Source of the DNA: a virus
DNA: 23,427 bases
IMG/VR virus record: IMGVR_UViG_3300043395_000716
Span: 1-23,427 of that record
Direction: 5' to 3' (one strand)
Below are positions 5,320-13,900 of the stretch, piece after piece. The position numbers were made by a program, and so were the translations under genes. The notes beneath the pieces were generated by a model that saw only the letters and a program-made list of their open reading frames with translations, was not told where the DNA came from and did not search any database. How positions within the stretch are numbered: the stretch's first letter is position 1; each line of letters starts with the position of its first letter.

Positions 5320-8300
5320 TTATCCTTCACCTTTCCTATTTAAAGTGCTAATAAAATCTTTAGTTGCTTTTACAGGATCTGTGGTGCTTCCGGTAAATCC
5401 AAACATTTTAAGGAAGTAATTTTCTGCTTTACTTCCTCCCTGCTGTTGGTGTTCATAAGGACCTGCAGCTCTTTTATAGTAAGCACTTTCATCCCCTGTT
5501 AATAAGTTAATACTTTGACTTAATATTTTAACATAAGCTTCTATTGTAGATGTTACAGCTAATGATTGGAAATTTAAATAACTCGCATAAGCAGAAAGTC
5601 CCATCTTTGGTAAAGGTATCCAGTTTAATTGTTCTTGTCTAGTCTGTAAAGTAAGGGCTAATAAGTTATTAGAAATGTATCCTCCCATATTAAATGGATG
5701 TTCTGGATCATCAGCTGTTTTAACTATACCTAAGAAATTAAATGGAAGAGACCCGGATTTTTTTCTGAGCTTTTCATACTTCTCATCATCATCAGCATCA
5801 AATCCAAATAGCATACTAATCATCATAGTCATAGCTATAAGGATAGCAGCATCCATAATTATTCTCATAAAGGCTTGCTTCTGTTCCTTAGTCATAGCTG
5901 AGAAAGATTTGCCTCCTGTGGCAATACCTTCTTTCATAGTACGCAAAGCCTCTATATAGAATCCCATATAAGTATCATTAAGACCTGCATCATATCTAGC
6001 TTTAGGATCTAGTAAATTTCCTCTAAACTGAAATCTATTCATAAACATACGAATAAACCATCTCTTCAAGAACATTACTTGTCTATATAGTAAATATCTA
6101 TCAGCTTCAGAATAGTCAAATTTACCAAAGGCGCCATTAAGGTTATTACCTACAGCTTGTATTTTATTTCTATATATTTTAAAATTAGCACCACCTTGTC
6201 CCCAAGATGGATCAACACCTTCTTTTAGTTTAGCTTGTCCATCTACAATTTCCCAAGCTTCTATATAAGGAATCATTCTAGTTTCTCCATCAACTATTTG
6301 TGGTACTTTTTGTGAATACATCATAGCTCCGAAGATGCTATAGGCAGCGTTTAATTCTGTCCACTTTCTAGTATTAGTAAGTAAGGAACCTATCTCTACA
6401 GCATCTTTCTTAAATGTTCTAGTTAGATTTTCTCCAAATTTCATATCATCACCTTCAGCATAGAAGCCTGATGTTGGATCAAATAATTCTGTAAGCTGTA
6501 CATTAAGAGACTTAGGTCCATATTTATATATCTGAAATGAAACCTCAGCCATAGTTTTATTTGCCCACACTGTACCTTTAGCAAAATCTCTATTGTTATA
6601 AAATCTTCCAGCAGCTCCTTCGATAACTCCTTGTATTCTAGCACCCATAGAGTTTTTAATAGCAGAAGGTATATTCAAAGCAAAGTATCCTAGGGCAGAA
6701 CTATGAAGCATAAAGTTAGATAAGTTTGTTACCCACTTATTATTTGCAAGCATACCTGTCTGGTTTTTACCTTCAAACTCTCTTTCAATAAAATTATCAA
6801 TTGCCTTAGAACGTATAGTCTGACCTTTTTTAGTAATCTGTTTTTCTAAAGATCTATTTAGCATAGCTCTTTTACTATAGGTATTGGTTTCTTTAGCAGC
6901 ATTTACCGGGTCACGGAGAACTTCTTGTAAAGCTCTAGCCGTAGGACTCATCTCACGTAGTTTCTGATTTTTTTCTAGAGATAGCATGTATCTCATAGTA
7001 CCAGTTAGAATGTCTAATGATGTGTCTACTAGATCTAATCTATACTTACCTGTCATAGGTATATTAGATATTCTGTCATCAAACAAGTCTGTATTTACAA
7101 ACTGTTTTTGTTCTTCAGCATTAAATCCTCTTTGAAAGTCATCAGCTCTTCCTTTCCAGAAGGCTCTAACTTTATTCATAAATACTGATATAGGATTTTG
7201 TTTTACTTCATTACCCTCAGCATCTATAAAGTTTCTTGACTGTAAAGCTTCTAAGTTAGACTTTTCATATCTAGGAATCTCTAGACCTAGTCTTTCTTCA
7301 GGAGCTTTGTTTTCTTGTAAAGCTAAATGCTCATCTATAAGTTTAATAAGAAGATTGTAAAGAGCTGGGTCTGAGTTCTTTACCTTAAAGAATTCATTCT
7401 CTACATAAGTAGTGTCAGGTGTACCATCTTGGTTACGAACATCAAGTTTAGGTAGCCAGTTAAATCCATCCCAGTTAGCTTTTGTAATATCTCCAGCAGC
7501 TATAGCTTCTCTAATAGTTACTTTCTTAGTTACAAATCCTGCAGCAGGTTCTTGCTTAACTTGGTATCTATAGTATTTACCAATAGGGACTCCTAAGATT
7601 TTTCTAGGTGAACCATCAGGATTTACTATTTCTGTTGTTTCATAATGATCTATACTAGAAGGTCTAGTTACACTCCATGCTGCTGTTCTTTTATATTTAG
7701 TCTCGGATTGTCCAGACTGTGAATTATAAAAGTTTTCTTCTACATGATTTTCATCAAACCATTTTTTAAAGTCCTCGTTATTATTACGCAGTACTTCAAC
7801 AAAGTAAATGTTATCAAAGATATCTATGTTCTCTAACGTAAACTCTTTAATGCCCATATTTAAGAATACTTGTTTTACATCATCAGAAAACTCTGAGAAG
7901 TAACTATTAAGAACTGTTATATAATCATCTGTAGGATCATTAGTCTGAATATTTTCTAAGTTCTTATATAACTCTAGCATTCTATCATATACTTCCTGTT
8001 CTCTTTTTAAAGCAGCCTCTGCTTCAGATGACAAGTTTTTACTTTGTCTTTTAATTCTTTTATCTATAAGCTCTCTACGTCTAGCATACTCTTGTTGAGT
8101 AGGTTGTTCCGTAGACATGCCGTATAAGAAGTTATCTTTCTTTTCACTTAATCTATTAAGCTCAGATTGTTCTGCTTTAGTTAATCCGCTTCTTGTAAGA
8201 AGTTGTTCTTTAGCAAGTTTAATCTTGTCTTCTAATACTTTTACTTTTTCAAGAATTTCTGGTGTCATTTCTAAAGATGCCGGTTGCCCATCTTTATCTC

Positions 8301-10974
8301 TATACTTACTTACAAGTAATGATCTTTCTTCATATAATTTAGTAAGTTCATCATTGACTACGGGTTGATTAGCTAATCTTAATAAGTTCTTTTGTTCTTC
8401 TTTTAATGTAGCTAACTCATCAAATATAGCAGCTCGTTGTTCATAGAAGGTAGGCTTAATTCTAATTCTAGTATTTAGTTTTAACCAGTTGTCTATGTGC
8501 TGGTTATACTCATCAGATCCGGGTTGGATGTTTTTATCTACCAAGCTTTGAGCAAAGTTTAAGAATGCATTCTGGAATACCCCACGTAGAGGGATCTCAT
8601 CATACATATCTTTGCTGGCTTTTTGAAACTCTTGCAATCTCTTTGCTATTTCAAGATCTAGTCCTAATTTCATTTTACCCCTTTCATCAAGTAGAGAGTA
8701 AAGTTGTTTCTTTCTTCTATGGAGTACTTCTAACTCTTGCATGTACTCATACTGTTCATAGTCTGAAGCAATAGCGTTGTTGATGTTTCTAATCTCAGAT
8801 TCAATTTGGTCTAGTCTATGTCTAGCTTCTTTACCAATGTCATCTCTTTCTAATATATCATACTTAGCATAGTACTTATCTGTGTACTCTGTATGCATGT
8901 ACTTTCTTTCCCAGTCTCGCTTTTGATTAATCAGATCTGTAACTTTAGAATAGTCTTTGGTATCTACAGCTTCTTTCTTAGCTTCTTCTATCTTAAAGTT
9001 CCATTCATCAATATCTTTTTTATAGTGCTTCCAAGGATTTAAGTATGTATAAGCTTGATAAGCATTAAATTTATTTTTATCTCTTCCTCCTACTAAGTCT
9101 ACAAAAGTAGTTCTCTTACCAAGTTCAGCTATATTACCTGGATTAAATCCTGCAGCTTTTAGCAAAGGTTCTATTTCTGTAGCATATCTGTTAGCCTGAA
9201 GTTGTGCTTTTGTTTGTACATCTGTAAGATTATTCTTTACATACATTGCAAATCCAAAAACTATAGGATCTTGGTTATTCATGTACCCTTCTAAGAAAGA
9301 GTTAAGAGCATGAGCATCTCCAAGTTCTCCTTTCATAAGAGCCTCTATCTTTTCGGGATTAAGTTTTAATTCTTCGTATTCTCTTTTTCTAGCTTCTATA
9401 ACTTTCTCGGGAGCATTCTTTTTTTCTAAGAAATCAATAAGCTCTGTATATTTTTGATCTATAGATTCTTTAAGAGGAATAAGAGTATCATAAATAATAT
9501 CTCTAGTTCCAGCCATATATACTTTATTGGTAAATACTTTAGATTGTTTTATATTACCTTGTATTTTATTTGCTAATTGGTATATGGCACTGTTAGTCGT
9601 AAGACCGGCTAGTGTAAATGCTTGGTCATATTCATTTATGAAATTTTGTAATGTATTAATAACATTATTCATATAGAATACAGCTTGTAAGTTTTCTTTA
9701 TTATCTGGGTCTTTTGATAGTTCCTGAAGTTTTTGATTAATTTTAAGAGTTATAACATCAAGCCTTTCCATACTATTAATAAAGGCCGTCATCTTAGCTC
9801 TTTCAAACTCTATAGACTGTGCAGCTGCTCCAAGAGGAGTTCCAGATATAGTCTGGTATCTGCGTATAGAAGAAAGAATCTCACGTAGATCAGATCTATC
9901 ATACTCATCTCTAAGTAGTTGTGCGGCTAGAGTATAGTCCTTGTTCTTCTCAACTTTATTTACGGTGTCCTGTATAACATCAAACATCCGGTTAATACTA
10001 GCCTGTAACTCACCAGCTCTTTCAAGTTTGCGTAAATCATTAAAGTATTGAGTATGATCACGGACATAAGCAGCAAAGTCAGAATCAGTAATAATGTCGG
10101 TATTAAAAGTAAACTCAGTACCAGCCTCAATCATCTTAGCTAAGTCAGACAAAGAAGTAGTAGGGGAAAGAGACTCAACAGAAACTTTGCGTCCAAAGGC
10201 TTTGCGTAATAATTGCTTTATAGCGTAAAGTACTTTGCCAATAAATGTTTTCTGTACAGGAGTAAGGTTGTTGCCTAGTGCTTGTAGATTAACAAGGTTA
10301 GATAGGTGTGTTACTATCACCTCCTCCTTAAAGTATTCACTCCCCTCTTCCAAATAATTATACTTCTCCTTAATCTGTTCTATTAATTCTGGGTTACTAG
10401 CTAGTACTTCTGAGTACATACTATCTATAGCTCCCTTCTGTCCTGCTCTAGCTATGGCTCTTACAAAGGGATGCACAAATTCATGTAGTACAGAGTTTGC
10501 ATCTATGTAATCTGTTACTAGATATACTTGTCCTCCTAAGAAAAATGCTTTATCTCCCTTTCTATATTGTAGTTCCTGAGGTAATGACGCAGTAGCTGCT
10601 ACAGCCTGGTCTTCTGTTACCATAGTATATGATATCCCAAACTGTTGTTCTAGCTGGTTAGCCATGTCTCGGATAGCTCCTATAGACATAACCTTATTAG
10701 CAGCTTCCGTAGTTACTTCTATGGGCTTTGCAAATACTGAGTACTCTGGCTTAGATAATACATCTCTTCCAAAACCTTCATAGTTATCTACAAAAGGTGC
10801 TGCCTGAGACTTCTCTAAGAACTTACCTTGTTCATTTAGTATAGGTAATAACTCTTCAGGAGTCATCATGGGTCTATTCTGCATCTCTGCGGTTACGGCT
10901 TCTCTCCAAGCAGTAGCTTCATCAAATGCATTTTTTATAGCGTCAAATTCCGGGGTTATGTTTTTACAGGCCAT
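5320..10974 (-). CDS. giant virion-type protein with zincin metallopeptidase domain (1,884 aa)
   Basis: Starts one base after the stop of the giant polymerase fusion. Residues 161-170 read S-V-L-H164-E-F-V-H168-P-F, a zincin HExxH motif; the E-E at 217-218 is a candidate third metal ligand, matching the layout of MPTase domains of phage polyvalent proteins. Residues ~300-1010 are mostly charged helical and coiled-coil-like sequence. Residues ~1090-1300 are mixed, and ~1410-1660 are rich in aromatic and basic residues (R-Q-V-M-F-L-K-R-W-F-I-R near 1631-1642). A strongly hydrophobic membrane-like helix lies at about 1703-1724, just before an acidic D-A-D-D-D-E segment. By analogy with crAss-like phages it should be one of the large proteins stored in the capsid or tail and ejected with the DNA. 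The late membrane segment could let it insert into, or form a conduit through, the host envelope (inference). The protease could act on host proteins or process the giant proteins themselves. Confidence 0.8.
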   Translation of the reverse strand: MACKNITPEFDAIKNAFDEATAWREAVTAEMQNRPMMTPEELLPILNEQGKFLEKSQAAPFVDNYEGFGRDVLSKPEYSVFAKPIEVTTEAANKVMSIGAIRDMANQLEQQFGISYTMVTEDQAVAATASLPQELQYRKGDKAFFLGGQVYLVTDYIDANSVLHEFVHPFVRAIARAGQKGAIDSMYSEVLASNPELIEQIKEKYNYLEEGSEYFKEEVIVTHLSNLVNLQALGNNLTPVQKTFIGKVLYAIKQLLRKAFGRKVSVESLSPTTSLSDLAKMIEAGTEFTFNTDIITDSDFAAYVRDHTQYFNDLRKLERAGELQASINRMFDVIQDTVNKVEKNKDYTLAAQLLRDEYDRSDLREILSSIRRYQTISGTPLGAAAQSIEFERAKMTAFINSMERLDVITLKINQKLQELSKDPDNKENLQAVFYMNNVINTLQNFINEYDQAFTLAGLTTNSAIYQLANKIQGNIKQSKVFTNKVYMAGTRDIIYDTLIPLKESIDQKYTELIDFLEKKNAPEKVIEARKREYEELKLNPEKIEALMKGELGDAHALNSFLEGYMNNQDPIVFGFAMYVKNNLTDVQTKAQLQANRYATEIEPLLKAAGFNPGNIAELGKRTTFVDLVGGRDKNKFNAYQAYTYLNPWKHYKKDIDEWNFKIEEAKKEAVDTKDYSKVTDLINQKRDWERKYMHTEYTDKYYAKYDILERDDIGKEARHRLDQIESEIRNINNAIASDYEQYEYMQELEVLHRRKKQLYSLLDERGKMKLGLDLEIAKRLQEFQKASKDMYDEIPLRGVFQNAFLNFAQSLVDKNIQPGSDEYNQHIDNWLKLNTRIRIKPTFYEQRAAIFDELATLKEEQKNLLRLANQPVVNDELTKLYEERSLLVSKYRDKDGQPASLEMTPEILEKVKVLEDKIKLAKEQLLTRSGLTKAEQSELNRLSEKKDNFLYGMSTEQPTQQEYARRRELIDKRIKRQSKNLSSEAEAALKREQEVYDRMLELYKNLENIQTNDPTDDYITVLNSYFSEFSDDVKQVFLNMGIKEFTLENIDIFDNIYFVEVLRNNNEDFKKWFDENHVEENFYNSQSGQSETKYKRTAAWSVTRPSSIDHYETTEIVNPDGSPRKILGVPIGKYYRYQVKQEPAAGFVTKKVTIREAIAAGDITKANWDGFNWLPKLDVRNQDGTPDTTYVENEFFKVKNSDPALYNLLIKLIDEHLALQENKAPEERLGLEIPRYEKSNLEALQSRNFIDAEGNEVKQNPISVFMNKVRAFWKGRADDFQRGFNAEEQKQFVNTDLFDDRISNIPMTGKYRLDLVDTSLDILTGTMRYMLSLEKNQKLREMSPTARALQEVLRDPVNAAKETNTYSKRAMLNRSLEKQITKKGQTIRSKAIDNFIEREFEGKNQTGMLANNKWVTNLSNFMLHSSALGYFALNIPSAIKNSMGARIQGVIEGAAGRFYNNRDFAKGTVWANKTMAEVSFQIYKYGPKSLNVQLTELFDPTSGFYAEGDDMKFGENLTRTFKKDAVEIGSLLTNTRKWTELNAAYSIFGAMMYSQKVPQIVDGETRMIPYIEAWEIVDGQAKLKEGVDPSWGQGGANFKIYRNKIQAVGNNLNGAFGKFDYSEADRYLLYRQVMFLKRWFIRMFMNRFQFRGNLLDPKARYDAGLNDTYMGFYIEALRTMKEGIATGGKSFSAMTKEQKQAFMRIIMDAAILIAMTMMISMLFGFDADDDEKYEKLRKKSGSLPFNFLGIVKTADDPEHPFNMGGYISNNLLALTLQTRQEQLNWIPLPKMGLSAYASYLNFQSLAVTSTIEAYVKILSQSINLLTGDESAYYKRAAGPYEHQQQGGSKAENYFLKMFGFTGSTTDPVKATKDFISTLNRKGEG

Positions 10975-10975
10975 T

Positions 10976-13900
10976 TTATATACTGCAGCTTAGTGCTTCA
11001 TTTTTAAGTTTATTAAATAGTTCAAGCTCATTTACTCTCTGGTTACTTTGTACTGTATTTACTATAGTATTAGAACCTAAAGAGTTAGGATTTATGAAAC
11101 CAAATTCTTCATATAACCTCTTAGACAAATATACGAAAGTTTTAGGTGCGGGAGACTTATCTAGTATAATAGTACTAGGACTTAATGGGTCTCTACCTAG
11201 TAACTCTTGACCATAACCATTAGCATCAAGCACTACATCTTTGTCACCTAAGTTTTCTACAATCTGCTGAATAGCATCTTCTATTACTTGGATGTTATCA
11301 TCATAGGTTTCATCTGTCATTATAGAGTTTGGAATCAAGGTTCCGTCTTTCTTATAAACATTAGGTAAGTACTTGTACGGAATACTTCCGTATGAACCAG
11401 GTCCTAGTTGTACTAGTGTGGTATTAGATCCTGCATAACCTGTAGTGTTTCTAGTAGTAGCTCCAGGTTTGATAGCTATGCCTGATCCAATAAAGATGGT
11501 ATTAGGATTAGCTTCTTTAATAGCATTGATGTTAGTTTGGTTAAATGTCTTAGATTCTACAGTTCCAACCTTATCATCTTTAGCTTTAACTCCGGGAATA
11601 CTAAATGTAGGTACACCAGTTCTCTGTTGTTTACCCATACCTAGTACAGTTGTTACAGGAGTTGCTACAGGTTGTGATGCTATCTGCTGGTTAGTAGTAT
11701 TTACTTTACCAATTTTTGCAGGACTAGTAGGCATACCTGCTTCTAGGTCAGCAGCTCTTCTAAATGTAAGAGTAATTGTATAGTTTTCTACAACAGTTCC
11801 GTTAGGTAAAGTAATAGGTGGAAACTTCTGATCTCTTTTTACACCTTTAGGTGTGTCATGAGCTAGTTCAAATCTACCTTTACCATCCATACCAAAAGTA
11901 TAAATAGTTCCATTTTGAGTAGGTATTTCTTTTCTAGAATTAGATGCAAAAGATGGTGAACCAGGATTATTTTTATCTTCATAAATTCCAATTCCACTAT
12001 TATTACCTATAGTATAAACTACAACTGGGTAGTTTCTAGCACTAAGACTTTCTGTAGTATCTCTATGTGTTGCAATATTTTGACCCGGTAAATATATATT
12101 ACCAATTACAGCATCATAGTTAGACATGTCAATACCTAGAGCATTCTGAATCTCTGTAATAATAGGTTGCAAATCTGAAACAGGAGCTAATGGATTTCCG
12201 TTTTGGTCTAGTGTATCATATACATATGTATCCTTAGCTTTAGCATCTGTAATAGGTAATCCTTTGTTTGCATAGCTTTTATTATTAAGAGGTGCTTTAG
12301 CAGTACTCTTTCTAGTCCAACGTAGTCCATACATGAACATGTCATTAGCTGTACCAGAAGCATTTTCTTTATAAGCTTGTGCTCTAATCTGGGGTTGGAT
12401 AAGATCTACAAAATCCTGAGTCTTATCAGCAGATGGTTTAGTTTCTGCTACCACTACACCATAAGGTTCAGATACTACTTGCTGGTTAGTACTTACAGAA
12501 GTTTGTTGTTGAGTAACTTCAGGATTTTTACCCCAATAGTTGTAGCCCTTAGAAGTCTGTCCTGTAGGTTCACCTAATTGTTCTTGAACCAAAGCTTCAC
12601 CACTTGCATTCCAAGATCTATTAGCATCTATAGTAGAATCCATGATGACTGTACCACCTGCTTCAATAATTTCTCTAGCTGCTAAATATGTATCTTCAAT
12701 TTGTTTATCTGTAGCTTTATTGTTACCATTTACAGATACCATAGCAATGACATCGGGTCCAGCTTTTATTTCATTATTAACAGGAAAACCTTGTTTTTTA
12801 GCATCCTGCATATACTGATAACTAGAAGTGCCACTATTAGGATATGTTATAAGTGCATTAGCTAAATCAGCTTTACCTTGATCTTTACCTTTTTTGTCTA
12901 TTGATAGTTTAAATCCTTTTGCTTTAACACTAGCTTGTTGTTGAGATGGTTGTACTTCTTCTTTTTTCTTAGGTGTTGTAGCTTCAACAAAGTCTTTTAT
13001 AGCTTTATCTGACATGTTAGGGTCAGCATAGAATCTAAAGTTAGGATCATCAAAGATTTTGTATCTCTTGCTAGCAGAAGTTTTTTTAGATGGATTAGCT
13101 TTCTTAAATGCTTTTAAGTAACTATCTAAGATTAATTCTTGTAGAGGTGTTTCACCTACTTGCATGCCTTCTACTTTATCAATAAGAGATATAAAGTTAT
13201 TTACAGAAGGCATAAGCATCTTACCTATCTCAGATGGATTAGCAATACTTAGCACATTAAACGTACTCTTTGGTGTGGTAGCTCCCTGAATATAGGCGTA
13301 TGTAGTAAATCTTGAGAAGAACTTAGCAATGTCTACAGCATCTTCCATAGAGATGTTAGCAAACTTGTCTTTAATTGTTGATGCGTCAGAAAGCTCTGCT
13401 ATGTTTTCAGCATATAGATCTTTTTGATCTTTGGTTAATCTGCTATCTCTAAGTACTAAGTTTATAATAGGATTCTTATCATTAGATGAATTCTTATCTA
13501 AAGCCTCCATTACAGGATAATACTTACTAAGAGTTGGGAATGCTTTCTTAATATTCATAAACTGGTCAGCATAACTATTACTACCGTGGAATAAATGACT
13601 TGGTAAGTTCATATTATCCATAGCTGCATTACGCAAGTATGTTTCATATGCCCAAACTGCAGCTGTTGCATTAGCATCTTTTACCTTAGTTTCTATTTCT
13701 TTTCTTGTTTCATCTGGAGTTTCTTCTGTCATCTCCATCTCAGCTTTAAACAGATCTTTATTATGACTACGGTAAAGATCTTTCATCTGGGAAAGAATAC
13801 GCTTATACTCTTTAGTCTTAGATACTGTATCAAAGTTGTAGTCTGAAGAACCTCTTAAGCTTTCTCTTTCTAGTAAGAATCTTTGATATAGTTCTTTAGC

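Noticed and set aside
5675-5959. Plus-strand 94-codon open frame resembling a membrane protein
   Set aside because: Antisense to the membrane-helix region of the 1,884-residue protein; hydrophobic helices often give hydrophobic shadows.
6441-6644. Minus-strand 67-codon frame inside the 1,884-residue gene
   Set aside because: Alternative frame nested entirely in a long coding region without any recognisable product.
11445-11783. Plus-strand 112-codon open frame with hydrophobic product
   Set aside because: Antisense to the C-terminal part of the polymerase fusion, with no leader and no neighbours on that strand; hydrophobicity comes from reading the complement of K/T/N-rich coding sequence.
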